A DNA stretch of 64,000 bases from Actinomycetospora chibensis (GTDB lineage: Bacteria > Actinomycetota > Actinomycetes > Mycobacteriales > Pseudonocardiaceae). The DNA lies in assembly GCF_028737215.1 (NCBI RefSeq), contig NZ_JAQZAM010000013.1, positions 168,532-232,531 of the forward strand, written 5' to 3'. Of this stretch, positions 45,660 through 55,125 are shown piece after piece (position 1 is the stretch's first letter; every line of letters begins with the position of its first letter). The notes below the pieces were generated by a model. That model worked only from the letters and a program-made list of their open reading frames with translations, ran no database searches and was not told the origin of the DNA. The position numbers and the translations under genes were made by a program.

Positions 45660-48600
45660 GGTGCGGCGTCCGGGACCGTGATCGGCGGATCCGGGGCACG
45701 CCACCCGACCTGCACGAGGCGCTCCCCGTGGCGTCGCCCGACGAGCCACCCGCGCCCGGGCGGCTGCGGACCCGGCCGCACCGTGCCCAGCAGCACGCCC
45801 TCGTCGCGGCTGCCGCTCATGACGATCCCGGGCGACGAGAGCTCGCGCAGGCGGGCGAGCACCGGCTCGAACACCGCGCGGGACGCCCCGCCCGTGCGCC
45901 GAGCGACGACGAGGTGCAGGCCGACGTCGCGGGCCTGGGGCAGCAGGTCGAGCAGGACGGCCAGCGGGTTGGTCGCGGCGCCGGCGACGAGGTCGTAGTC
46001 GTCGACGAGGACGAAGACGTCCGGGCCGGTCCACCACGAGCGCGCCCGCAGCTGCTCGGGGGTGACGTCGGGGCCGGGCAGCCGGCGCTGCAGCGACTCG
46101 ACGAGCTCGGCGAGCGCCCGGGTCAGCGCCGCGGCCGACGACGTGTAGGAGATGAGGTGGTCGCTGGCCACCGCCCCGAGCAACGAGCGCCGGTAGTCGA
46201 CGATCACGAGCCGGGCCTGCTCCGGCCGGTACCGCGTGACGATCTGGTGGGCCAGCCCCCGCAGCAGCGCCGTCTTGCCCGACTCGGCGTCGGCGAAGCA
46301 GACGAAGTGGGGGTCGGCGGACACGTCGAGCAGGACCGGCGCGAGGCGCTCCTCGGACAGCCCCAGCGGCAGGAGGTGCGGCGGGCCCTCGTCCGGGCCG
46401 GGCAGCGACTCGACGCCCACGCGGTCCGGGAGCAGCCGGACCCGCGGCGCCCCGGTGCCGCTCCAGGCCGCCGCGACGCGGGCGACGAGCTCGCCGGTGG
46501 CGCGCCCGAGGTCGGCCGTGTCGGCGACCCCGTCGAGACGCGGCAGGGCGGTGAGGACGTGGCGCTTGTCCGGCGAGAGCCCGCGCCCCGGCCGCCCCGA
46601 CGGCACGACGGCGGCGACGCGGCGGTCGACCTCGGACTCCGAAGGGTCGCCGAGCCGCAGCTCGAAGCGGGTGCCGAGCAGGTCCTTGAGCGCGGGCCGC
46701 AGCTCCGCCCACCGGCTCGCCGTGATCACGACGTGCACCCCGTACGAGAGCCCGCCCGTCGCCAGCGAGATCACCGTCTGCTCGAGGCCCTCGTGCTCGC
46801 TCCGGAAGGCGTGCCAGCCGTCGACGACGAGGAAGACGTCGCCGAGCATGTCGCTGCCGCCCGTGCCGGGCGCGAGCTCGCCGCGGCGGCGCCGGGCCCG
46901 CAGGTCGGCCATCGACTCGACGCCGGCCTCCCGGAACCAGCGCTCCCGCCCCGCGAGCAGCGCGGTCACCTCCGCCACGGTGCGCCGCACGAGCTCGGGC
47001 TCGCCGCGTCCCGCGACCGTGCCGACGTGCGGCAGCCCCGCCAGCCCGGACAGCGTGCCGCCGCCGAGGTCCACCGCGTAGAACTGCACCTCGGCCGGCG
47101 TGTGGGTCAGCGCGGCCCCGGCGACGAGCGTGCGCAGCAGCGTCGACTTGCCCGACTGCGGCCCGCCGGCGACCACCACGTGCCCCGCCGCACCGGCGAG
47201 CTCTGCCCACAGCACGTCGCGACGTTGGTCGTAGGGGCGGTCGACGACGCCCACCGGCACCGCGAGCTGCCCGTTGGCGGGGAAGCCGGGCGCGGTGAGC
47301 CCGCGGTCCGGGGTGGCGGTCAGGGGCGGCAGCAGCGCGTCGAGCGTGGACGGGTCGGCCAGCGGCGGCAGCCACACCTCGTGCGCGGGCGGGCCCTGGC
47401 CGCGCAGCCGTTCGACGACGACGTCGAGCACCGACGGCGTCCCCGCCCCGCGCGGGGCCGAGGGGCCGTGCGGGCCGATCACCGCGGGCGGCCCGCCGGC
47501 CGGGGCGTGGCCCCCCTCGAGCACCGCGCCGGGCTCCACCCAGCCCGCGGTGAAGGGGCGCGGGCGCATCTCGCGGGGCACCGGGGAGGGGTCGGGCGGC
47601 GCGGGCTCGGCCGAGCGGTACGGCGCCGACACGTACCCGGCCTTGAACCGGGTCATCGTCGACGACTCGACCTTGAGGTAGCCCGAGCCCGGCACCGGCG
47701 GGAGCTCCGCCGCGTCCGGGACGCCGAGCACGGCACGCGAGTCCGACGGCGAGAACGTCTTGAGCCCGATGCGGTAGGATAGGTGCGAGTCGAGCCCCCG
47801 CAGCCGTCCCTCCTCGAGGCGCTGCGAGGCGAGCAGCAGGTGCATCGGCAACGAGCGGCCCAGCCGCCCGATCGCGACGAACAGCTCCGCGAAGTCGGGC
47901 TTCTGGCTCAGCAGCTCGGAGAACTCGTCGACGACGACGAACAGGGTCGGCAACGGCTCCAGCGGCGCGCCGTTCTCCCGGGCGCGCTCGTACTCGCCGA
48001 CGTTGGCGAGGTTGCCCGCGGCGCGCAGCTTCTCCTGGCGGCGCTGCATCTCGCCCGCCAGCGCGTCCTGCATGCGGTCGACGAGGCTCAGGTCGTCGGC
48101 GAGGTTGGTGATCACCGCGGCGACGTGCGGCGCGCCGGCGAGCCCGGCGAACGTCGCGCCGCCCTTGAAGTCGACGAGCACGAGGTTGAGCGCCTCGGAC
48201 GAGTGCGTCGTGATCAGCCCGAGCACGAGGGTCCGCAGCAGCTCGGACTTGCCCGACCCGGTGGCCCCGACGCACAGCCCGTGCGGGCCCATCCCCTCCT
48301 GGGCGGCCTCCTTGATGTCGAGCTCCACCGGCTCGCCGTCGGCCGAGACCCCGAACGGCACCCGCAGCCGGTCGCGCACCGGGCGCGGACGCCAGGCCGC
48401 GGTGACGTCGAACGTGTCGGGCTCCCCGTCGACGCCGAGCAGCTCGAGGATGCCGGGGCTGGTCAGCAGCGGCTCCTCGTCGTGCGCGCCGGCCGCGGGC
48501 GGGCGACAGGGCGCGAGCCGCCGCGCGAGCGCCTCGGCCTCGGCGCCGCCGAGGGTGTCGGGACGGCCGAACCACTCGACGCCCTGCTGGCCCCGGGCCC

Positions 48601-49747
48601 CGATGCGGCCCTCGGCCGTGTCCTCCCCACCCTCCCCCAGGACCAGCCCGAGGCCCCGGCGCGCGGTCAGCGTGCCGAGCGAGTCCGACAGGTCGATCAG
48701 GGTGACGCCGGCCAGACCCTCCTCGAGCACGACCTGCTCGGAGCGCGTGACCTCGGCGTCCTCGAGCACGACGACCACGTGCCGGGTGTCGGCGGCCGGC
48801 GCGGCGCCCCGGGTGAACCGGCCCCGCCCGGCGAGCTCCGGGGCCAGCCACGACTCCACGGCGGCCAGCGAGGACGTCACCATCCGCACCGGCCCGGCCC
48901 CGTCCGAGAGCCGCGGGTGCGCGACGTGCGGGAGCCACTTGACCCACTCCCACTCCCCGCGGGCCGGCCCCGTCGCGGCCACGGCGACCACGAGGTCCTC
49001 GGGGCTGTGGAACGTCACGAGCTGCGCGAGCAGCGCCCGCACGAGCCCGCGACGGGCCGCCGCGTCGCCCCCGGTGACGCCCACCGACGCGAACGCGCGC
49101 AACGACACCGCGGTGGGCAGATCCGGGACGATCGAGTGGGTGCGCACGAAGCGGCGCAGGGCCACCGTCGACACCGGCTCGAGATCGTCGACGGGACCGG
49201 TCTGCGGCGGGACGAGGGCGGTGGCGAGTCGCTGGGAGCCGCGGCCGACGCGCAAGTGCGCGAAGTCCGGGTCGGACGGGCGGCGCTCCCACATCCGCGG
49301 GCCGCGCGCGAGACCGACGAGCCTCGTCGGCTCGGGATGGGTCCACTCGAGAGCGCGCCGCTGGTCGACCGCCGTCTCGCGGGCCCGCCGGCGCATCTGC
49401 GCGAGGTAGCGCAGGTAGTCCTTGCGGTCCTCGTCCGCCTCCGCCCGGCGCTGCCCGCCGCCGCGCGTCGCGCCACCGGCCACCATGCCGATGGTCGAGA
49501 GCGCGAACATCCCGCCGAAGAGCCACGAGGTGGGGTTGTCGACGCCGATGACGACGACGAACCCGAGCGAGCCGAGCACCATGAGCAGCGGCAACAGCCG
49601 CAGCAACGGGGACGTCGGCACCGCGCGGGGGATCTCCGGCGGGGCCTCGAGATGGACCTCGCCCGACGGCACCTCCGGGGGCGCCGGGCGCGCCGCGCGC
49701 CGGAAGACCCGTGTGCCCACCGGTCGCCCCCCATCCTCCGAATGCAC
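45656..49747 (-). CDS. eccC4: ESX-4 type VII secretion ATPase EccC (fused EccCa-EccCb)
   Basis: 1363 aa motor of the ESX-4 machine. Two N-terminal membrane helices (about 45-95) are followed by a stalk and three FtsK/SpoIIIE ATPase domains with Walker A at about residues 490 (GATGSGKSE), 866 (GGPQSGKST) and 1152 (ADAESGKTA). The Walker B acids are VVVDEF, LVVDGW and LVDDYD; only the first has the full D-E, so ATPase 1 is the probable motor. Start: GTG at 49747, 7 nt after GAGGG; the preceding GTG 49750 is also possible. It diverges from eccD and overlaps the accessory gene. Confidence 0.95.
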   Translation of the reverse strand: MHSEDGGRPVGTRVFRRAARPAPPEVPSGEVHLEAPPEIPRAVPTSPLLRLLPLLMVLGSLGFVVVIGVDNPTSWLFGGMFALSTIGMVAGGATRGGGQRRAEADEDRKDYLRYLAQMRRRARETAVDQRRALEWTHPEPTRLVGLARGPRMWERRPSDPDFAHLRVGRGSQRLATALVPPQTGPVDDLEPVSTVALRRFVRTHSIVPDLPTAVSLRAFASVGVTGGDAAARRGLVRALLAQLVTFHSPEDLVVAVAATGPARGEWEWVKWLPHVAHPRLSDGAGPVRMVTSSLAAVESWLAPELAGRGRFTRGAAPAADTRHVVVVLEDAEVTRSEQVVLEEGLAGVTLIDLSDSLGTLTARRGLGLVLGEGGEDTAEGRIGARGQQGVEWFGRPDTLGGAEAEALARRLAPCRPPAAGAHDEEPLLTSPGILELLGVDGEPDTFDVTAAWRPRPVRDRLRVPFGVSADGEPVELDIKEAAQEGMGPHGLCVGATGSGKSELLRTLVLGLITTHSSEALNLVLVDFKGGATFAGLAGAPHVAAVITNLADDLSLVDRMQDALAGEMQRRQEKLRAAGNLANVGEYERARENGAPLEPLPTLFVVVDEFSELLSQKPDFAELFVAIGRLGRSLPMHLLLASQRLEEGRLRGLDSHLSYRIGLKTFSPSDSRAVLGVPDAAELPPVPGSGYLKVESSTMTRFKAGYVSAPYRSAEPAPPDPSPVPREMRPRPFTAGWVEPGAVLEGGHAPAGGPPAVIGPHGPSAPRGAGTPSVLDVVVERLRGQGPPAHEVWLPPLADPSTLDALLPPLTATPDRGLTAPGFPANGQLAVPVGVVDRPYDQRRDVLWAELAGAAGHVVVAGGPQSGKSTLLRTLVAGAALTHTPAEVQFYAVDLGGGTLSGLAGLPHVGTVAGRGEPELVRRTVAEVTALLAGRERWFREAGVESMADLRARRRRGELAPGTGGSDMLGDVFLVVDGWHAFRSEHEGLEQTVISLATGGLSYGVHVVITASRWAELRPALKDLLGTRFELRLGDPSESEVDRRVAAVVPSGRPGRGLSPDKRHVLTALPRLDGVADTADLGRATGELVARVAAAWSGTGAPRVRLLPDRVGVESLPGPDEGPPHLLPLGLSEERLAPVLLDVSADPHFVCFADAESGKTALLRGLAHQIVTRYRPEQARLVIVDYRRSLLGAVASDHLISYTSSAAALTRALAELVESLQRRLPGPDVTPEQLRARSWWTGPDVFVLVDDYDLVAGAATNPLAVLLDLLPQARDVGLHLVVARRTGGASRAVFEPVLARLRELSSPGIVMSGSRDEGVLLGTVRPGPQPPGRGWLVGRRHGERLVQVGWRAPDPPITVPDAAP

Positions 49748-49885
49748 CACCCGGCCCTCGCGGTCCGGCCATACTAAGGAGCCGCGGCCCGCGCCGGGTC
49801 CGTCTCGGCGAACCTCCGGACGGTCCCGGACGGCGCCGATGACAAGATCCCCGAACCGACGGTCGCCGAGAGCCGGGAGGAGCGC

Positions 49886-51424
49886 ATGACGGACACCGCC
49901 CGCCCGGGTCGCGCGCTGCCGGAGGCCGCCGGCGACGGGGCCCGCGCCTCCTTGCCCGTGGGGTCCGCGGGGTCGGCGGCGCCGGTCACGGCCGCGAGCC
50001 GGGTGTCGGTCCTCGCGCCCCGCACGCGGGTCGACGTCGCCCTGCCTCCCGACGTCCCGCTGGCCGACCTGCTGCCGGCGCTGCTGGACATGACCGGCGA
50101 GCCGGCCGCCGGCGCGCGGGGCGGCGCCTGGACGCTCGCCCCGCTCGGGCAGGGCCCGGTCGACCCGTCGCGCACGCTCGCCTCCCTCGGTGTCCTCGAC
50201 GGCGACCAGCTCGTGCTGCGACGCCGGGCCGACGCGGCGCCGCCACCGCTGTTCGACGACGTCGTCGACGCCGTCGCCGAGGCCACGCCGCCGAGCTACC
50301 GGGCGTGGGGGCCGGGGCTCGCGGGCGTCCTCGGGCTCTGCGGGCTGGCGCTCGGGCTCGTGGGCGCGGTCCTCGCGTTCGTCGTCGCCGGTCGGGGCCC
50401 GGGCACCGCCGGAGGGCTGGGCACGGCCGCGGTGGCCGGCGTCGCCGCCCTCGGGGCGCTCGCGGCGGCGGCGGTGTGCACCCGGGTGGTCGACGGCACG
50501 GCCGCCGGATCGGTCCTCGCCATCGGTGCCGTGGCCCTCGCGGGGGTGGCGGGCGTCGCCGTGGTGCCATGGGGAGCCGCCGCCCCCGCCGGCCCCGCCG
50601 CCTCGCTGGCCGCGACGGCCGGGGCCCCGCAGCTGCTGCTCGGCGCGGTCCTCGCCGCGGCCGTCGCCGCCGCCTCGCTCCTGGCACTCGGCCGGGCCGG
50701 GCGCACCGGCGTCGCCGCCCTGCTCGGCGCCCTCACCGCGGCGGTGCTCATCGCCCTGCCCACGGGCATCGCCACCGTCGCCGACGCGGGCGACGCCGCG
50801 GGCATCGCCGCCGGGGTCGGCGCGCTCGCCCTCGTCGCCTCCGCCCTGCTCCCGCGCACCGGGATCGCGCTCGCCCGCCTCCCCCTGCCCCGCGTCCCGG
50901 CGTCGGCCGACGAGCTCGCCGAGGACCCCGGTGTCGCCGAGCACGCCGACATCGAACGACGCGCCGATCGCGCCCACGCCGCCCTCTCCGGCCTGGTCCT
51001 CGGATGCGGCGCCGTCACCGCGGGCGCCGTCACCGTGCTCGCGCTCGCGCCGGTGGGCGGCTGGCGGGGTGTCGCCGGCTGGGCGCTCGCGGTCCTGCTG
51101 ACGCTCCTGCTCGGCCTGCGCTCGCGCACCTACGCCAACGGCGTCCAGGCCGTGGCCCTGCTCGTCTGCGCGCTGCTCGCGGGTGCAGGGCTGGTCGTGG
51201 GCTGGCTGCTCGTCGCCCCGCCGCCCGTCGCGATGCTGGCCGTGCCGGCGGTCGCCCTCGCCGCCGGCGCGGGCGCGTTCGTGCTCGGCGCCGTGGTGCC
51301 CCGGCGGCGGTTCTCCCCGGTGGCCCGGCGGGCCGTCGACATCGCGGAGGCCCTCGGGATCGCGGCCGTGCTGCCCGTGGCGCTGGCCGTCATGGACCTG
51401 TACACGGCGATGCGGCTCCTGTGA
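49886..51424 (+). CDS. eccD4: ESX-4 membrane protein EccD
   Basis: 512 aa. A ubiquitin-like YukD domain at residues about 35-118 (VDVALPPDVPLADLLPALL, LGVLDGDQLVLRR) is followed by about 11 transmembrane helices, forming the membrane vestibule of the ESX core. GGGAGGAG lies upstream of the ATG. It is the first plus-strand gene of the locus and overlaps mycP (GTGA). Confidence 0.93.
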   Translation: MTDTARPGRALPEAAGDGARASLPVGSAGSAAPVTAASRVSVLAPRTRVDVALPPDVPLADLLPALLDMTGEPAAGARGGAWTLAPLGQGPVDPSRTLASLGVLDGDQLVLRRRADAAPPPLFDDVVDAVAEATPPSYRAWGPGLAGVLGLCGLALGLVGAVLAFVVAGRGPGTAGGLGTAAVAGVAALGALAAAAVCTRVVDGTAAGSVLAIGAVALAGVAGVAVVPWGAAAPAGPAASLAATAGAPQLLLGAVLAAAVAAASLLALGRAGRTGVAALLGALTAAVLIALPTGIATVADAGDAAGIAAGVGALALVASALLPRTGIALARLPLPRVPASADELAEDPGVAEHADIERRADRAHAALSGLVLGCGAVTAGAVTVLALAPVGGWRGVAGWALAVLLTLLLGLRSRTYANGVQAVALLVCALLAGAGLVVGWLLVAPPPVAMLAVPAVALAAGAGAFVLGAVVPRRRFSPVARRAVDIAEALGIAAVLPVALAVMDLYTAMRLL

Positions 51425-52767
51425 CGCGCACGCTCGCCGGCGCCGGTGTCGCCGTCGTCCTCACCGTGCTCACGGTCGTGCTGAGCGCCGCGCCCGCCGG
51501 GGCCGCCGATCCCGTCGACGCCCCCTCCAGCGCCCCGACGCCCCCCGCGCCGGACCGCGCGGCCCTCGACGCCCTCGACGCCGCCCCGGACGGCGTGCCC
51601 GGCGCGCGCCGCGACGCCCCCTGCCCTTCGCCGACCCCGCCGTCGGGCACCGGGTTCGGCGACCTCCCGCCGGGCCCCGACCCCGCGGACGCCTGGGTGG
51701 GCGGCCGCGGCGAGGGCCAGCTGGTCGCCGTCGTCGACACCGGCGTCGCCGCCCACCCCCGGCTCGCGGGCCGCATCGTCGACGGTGGCGACTTCGTGGC
51801 CGGCACCTCCGGCCTCGACGACTGCGACGGGCACGGCACCGCCGTGGCCGGGGTGATCGCCGCCAGCCCCGCCCCCGACGACCTGGTGGTGGGCCGGGCA
51901 CCTGCCGTCCGCGTGCTCGCCGTCCGCCAGACCAGCGCCTTCTTCGGCGTCGACGGCCGCGCCGGGGTCGGCGACGTCACCAGCCTCGCCCGGGCCGTCC
52001 GGCACGCCGCGGACACCCCGGGCGTCGGGGTGCTCACCCTCGCCCTGACCGCCTGCCGTACGCCCGCCGAGGTCGCCGACCCGTCCGACGCGCCCGCGCT
52101 CGGGGCCCTGCGCGCCGCCGTCCGCGAGGCGGTCGACCGGGGTGTCGTCGTGGTCGCCGCCGCGGGCAACACCGGCCCGGCCTGCGCCCCGAACACCGGT
52201 GGGCCGGTGCGCAGCGTCCCCGTGCCCGCATGGTTCGGCGACGACGTGCTCGCCGTGGGCGCGGTCGACGACGCCGGCGCTCCGGACCCCTCGTCGCTCG
52301 CCGGACCCTGGGTCGACCTCGCCGCCCCCGGGCGCGAGCCGTCGTCGCTCGCAGCGAGCGGCAACGGCCTCACCACGACCCTCGGCGCGCCCGACGGCTC
52401 CTCGGGGCCGCTGGTCGGCACGAGCTTCGCCGCGGCGCGGGTCGCCGCGGCCGCGGCCCTGCTGCGCCAGCGCTCGCCCGAGACCCCGGCGCGCGAGGTC
52501 GCCGCCGCGCTCGTGCGCTCCGCGACTCCGCCGCCCGGGCTGGCACCCGGCGTCCGCGACGACGCCGTCGGCTACGGGGTGCTCGACGCCGCGGCCGCGA
52601 TCCGCGGCGGCCCGCCCCGCACGGGGCCCGAGGTCCGTCCGGAGCCGCCGGCGCCCCCGACGGAGGGGTCCGGCAGCGGGTGGATCACCGCCGCCGTCGG
52701 TGCCGTCGCCGCCGTCCTCGCGGTGGGCGCCGTCGCGGTCCGCCGCCGGCGGGGTGGTGCGCGATGA
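51421..52767 (+). CDS. mycP4: Mycosin MycP, subtilisin-like membrane protease of ESX-4
   Basis: 448 aa. Signal peptide (about 1-29, ending AGAA), subtilase domain with Asp near 105 (VAVVDTGVAAHP), His near 136 (DGHGTAVAGV), the oxyanion Asn (AAAGNTGPAC) and Ser near 335 (VGTSFAAARVA), a Pro-rich linker and a C-terminal membrane anchor (GAVAAVLAVGAVAV) with Arg cap. It acts outside the membrane and stabilises the ESX complex. The GTG overlaps eccD; its stop overlaps eccE. Confidence 0.93.
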   Translation: MTRTLAGAGVAVVLTVLTVVLSAAPAGAADPVDAPSSAPTPPAPDRAALDALDAAPDGVPGARRDAPCPSPTPPSGTGFGDLPPGPDPADAWVGGRGEGQLVAVVDTGVAAHPRLAGRIVDGGDFVAGTSGLDDCDGHGTAVAGVIAASPAPDDLVVGRAPAVRVLAVRQTSAFFGVDGRAGVGDVTSLARAVRHAADTPGVGVLTLALTACRTPAEVADPSDAPALGALRAAVREAVDRGVVVVAAAGNTGPACAPNTGGPVRSVPVPAWFGDDVLAVGAVDDAGAPDPSSLAGPWVDLAAPGREPSSLAASGNGLTTTLGAPDGSSGPLVGTSFAAARVAAAAALLRQRSPETPAREVAAALVRSATPPPGLAPGVRDDAVGYGVLDAAAAIRGGPPRTGPEVRPEPPAPPTEGSGSGWITAAVGAVAAVLAVGAVAVRRRRGGAR

Positions 52768-53990
52768 GCCTCGTCGTCACTCCGGTCCGCCCGGCACCGT
52801 CGGTGTCGCGCCGGCCGTCCGGGCCCTCGCTCGGGCCCGTCCCGCTCGCGGGTGTGGTCGTCGTCGAGGTCGGGCTCGCCCTGGCGGTGGCGCTCGTCGC
52901 CGTCGACCGCGGGCTCCTGCCGCTCGCCGGGGTCGTGCTGTCCGCCGCGATCCTCGTCGGGCTGCTGCGGGTGCGCGGGCGCTGGCTCGTCGTGTGGATC
53001 GGGCTGGCGCTGCGCTACCGGCTCCGGACCCGCGAGCGCGAATCCGAGCCGCTCGATCCCGACGCCGACCCGCGCCTGCGGACGCTGCGCCTGCTCACCG
53101 GCGACCTCACCGTCGCGCGCACCCGCGACCACGACGGCCGCGAGGTGGGGATGCTCGGGCACGGCGGCGGCTGGAGCGCCGTCCTCGCGCTCGACCCGAC
53201 CTCCCCCGACGGCGCGCCCGGCCTCGTCGCGGGCGACGCCTCGTCGGGCGCCGCGACGTTCCCGCTGGCGTCGCTCGCCGGGTGCCTGGCCGACCGGGGG
53301 GTCGTGCTCGACGCCGTGAGCGCACTCTGGCACTGCCGTCCGGTCGCCGACGACACTCCCGCCGCCGCCGCGTACCGCGAGGTCCTCGGCGCCCTGCCGC
53401 CGCTCTCGCGCCGGGACGCGTGGCTCGTCGTGCGGCTCGATCCCTCGCGCTGCCCCGACGCGGTGGCCGAGCGCGGCGGCGGGGTCGCCGGGGCGCACCG
53501 GGCCGTGGTCGGGGCGCTCGCGCGGATCGGGCGGGTGCTCGCCGAGCATGGCACCGCGGTCCGCCCGCTCGGTGTCGACGAGGTCCTGGAGTCCGGCCTC
53601 GAGGTCTCCGACACCCCGGGCGGGCCAGAGCGCCTCCGGGAGCACTGGCGCGCCGTCGTCGTCGGCGAGGTCGGGCACGCGGCGCACGCCGTGACGTGCT
53701 GGCCGGCCGCGGACGCCCCGGAGCGCCTGACCGCCCTCACGGCGACGGCGGCGCGCACCTGCACGCTCGCCCTGACCCTCGAGCCCGACCCGCGGGCGGA
53801 CGGGAGCGCGCCGGCGACCGTCGGGCTGCGCGGCACCGTGCGCCTCACCGCCGACACCCCGGACGCGCTCGAGGAGGCCGGCCGCGAGCTGGTCGCCCGC
53901 GGGCACGCCCTCGGAATGACCCTCGACCCGCTCGACGGCCAGCACGCCGCCGGGCTCGCCGCGACGCTCCCGCTCGGGGTGGCGCCGTGA
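52764..53990 (+). CDS. eccE4: ESX-4 membrane protein EccE
   Basis: 408 aa. Two N-terminal membrane helices (about 27-70; GVVVVEVGLALAVALVAV and LLPLAGVVLSAAILVGLL) precede a soluble EccE domain. The position after mycP and the layout identify it. M. tuberculosis ESX-4 lacks EccE, whereas some mycobacteria and other actinobacteria keep it. The ATG overlaps the mycP stop (ATGA). Confidence 0.85.
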   Translation: MSLVVTPVRPAPSVSRRPSGPSLGPVPLAGVVVVEVGLALAVALVAVDRGLLPLAGVVLSAAILVGLLRVRGRWLVVWIGLALRYRLRTRERESEPLDPDADPRLRTLRLLTGDLTVARTRDHDGREVGMLGHGGGWSAVLALDPTSPDGAPGLVAGDASSGAATFPLASLAGCLADRGVVLDAVSALWHCRPVADDTPAAAAYREVLGALPPLSRRDAWLVVRLDPSRCPDAVAERGGGVAGAHRAVVGALARIGRVLAEHGTAVRPLGVDEVLESGLEVSDTPGGPERLREHWRAVVVGEVGHAAHAVTCWPAADAPERLTALTATAARTCTLALTLEPDPRADGSAPATVGLRGTVRLTADTPDALEEAGRELVARGHALGMTLDPLDGQHAAGLAATLPLGVAP

Positions 53991-54748
53991 CGACGCCGGG
54001 CGCCGCGGGCCGCGTCGCCCCCACCCGCGCGGACCCGGAGCTCGCGCCGACGTTCTCGGTGCCGCCGGAGATGCTCGACGCCCTCGGTCCGCCCGTGCGG
54101 CCGGCGGGCGTCGTCCTCGGCGCCGACGCGGACGGCGAGCCGGTCGCCGTCACCCTCGTGCGCCCCGCCCCCACGCGCGTCGTCCTCCTCGGCGGGCTCT
54201 ACCTCGCCCGCCAGGTGACGCTGCGCGCGGTCGGCACCGGCACGCGCGCCGTGGTCGTCACCGGGCGCCCGCCGGTGTGGGACGCGGTCCGGCGCGCGGG
54301 AAGCGTGTCCGGCGCCGAGGCCGCTGACGCCGACGACCCGGCCGCCGACGACCCGGCCGTCCCCGTCCGCGTCGTGCGCGAGCCCCCCGCCGACCTCGCC
54401 GCCGGGGGCGAGCCCCTGCTCGTCGTCTACGACCGGGGCGCGACGGCGCGGGGTCCCGCACCGGCGCGACGTCCGCGGCAGACGACGCTGGTCGTCCTGC
54501 CGTCGCTCGTGCCCGCGGTGTCCGACCTGGCCGACGACGCCGACCTCGTCCTCATCCAGCGCCTGCCCCCGCACGAGGCCGAGCTCGCCGGGCGGCTGTG
54601 GCGACTCACGCCGGCGATGACCGAGACCCTGCGGACCCTCCCCGATCGCGGCATCGTGGTGCTCGGGCGCAACCTCTGGCGTCGCGTCGACCTCGTCACC
54701 GGCCCCCGCGAGAGCGCGATCCTGGGCCCGGTGCGCCGGGGTGACTAG
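53987..54748 (+). CDS. ESX-4-linked protein of unknown function
   Basis: 253 aa, no signal peptide or membrane helix. A mixed alpha/beta protein is suggested: RVVLLGGLYLARQVTLRAV, VVVTGRPPVWDAVR, LLVVYDRGATARG and TTLVVLPSLVPAVSDLADDADLVLIQRL look like alternating strands and helices, perhaps a nucleotide-free ATPase-like fold. The GTG overlaps the eccE stop, so it is part of the ESX-4 operon. No family recognised; it is not EccB, which would be longer and membrane-bound. Confidence 0.75.
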   Translation: MTTPGAAGRVAPTRADPELAPTFSVPPEMLDALGPPVRPAGVVLGADADGEPVAVTLVRPAPTRVVLLGGLYLARQVTLRAVGTGTRAVVVTGRPPVWDAVRRAGSVSGAEAADADDPAADDPAVPVRVVREPPADLAAGGEPLLVVYDRGATARGPAPARRPRQTTLVVLPSLVPAVSDLADDADLVLIQRLPPHEAELAGRLWRLTPAMTETLRTLPDRGIVVLGRNLWRRVDLVTGPRESAILGPVRRGD

Positions 54749-54765
54749 CCCGGCGAGGAGACACG

Positions 54766-55080
54766 ATGGACGACACGTTCAGCCCGGTCCTGGCCGTCGC
54801 GGACCTGCCCGAGGGCAGGATGATCGCGGTCATGGTCGGCGGCCGGCGGGTGCTGCTGGTCCGCGTCGACGGCGAGGTGCGCGCGTACGACAACCGCTGC
54901 CCGCACCGGGCCTGGCCGCTCGAGCGCGGGACGCTCGTCGGCGGCGTCCTCACCTGCGCGAACCACCGCTACACCTTCGACGTGGCCACCGGCCGCGGGA
55001 TCGACCCCGGCGACTGCCACCTGGTCGCGCTGCCCTGCCGCGTCGACGGCGGGACCGTCGAGGTGGCGGCCGGGGGCTGA
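54766..55080 (+). CDS. Rieske [2Fe-2S] ferredoxin-type protein
   Basis: 104 aa, single Rieske domain. Cluster ligands are C-P-H in NRCPHRAWPL and C-x2-H in LTCANHRYTFDVATG. It is soluble and carries electrons, as the ferredoxin of a dioxygenase or nitrite-reductase-like system. GCGAGGAG lies before the ATG, 17 bp after the ESX-linked gene. No oxygenase partner is near. Confidence 0.88.
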   Translation: MDDTFSPVLAVADLPEGRMIAVMVGGRRVLLVRVDGEVRAYDNRCPHRAWPLERGTLVGGVLTCANHRYTFDVATGRGIDPGDCHLVALPCRVDGGTVEVAAGG

Positions 55081-55125
55081 CCGGGGCTTGACCTCGACCG
55101 CCCTCGAGGTCGGACCCTCGACGTC

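Noticed and set aside
43563..49772. 2069-aa minus-strand frame covering eccC in another frame
   Set aside because: Only the part below 45659 is a real protein (Hsp70-like accessory gene); the rest is eccC out of frame.
45656..50977. Extended eccC reading frame back into eccD
   Set aside because: The upstream part is the reverse of eccD and has no homology; EccC starts at 49747.
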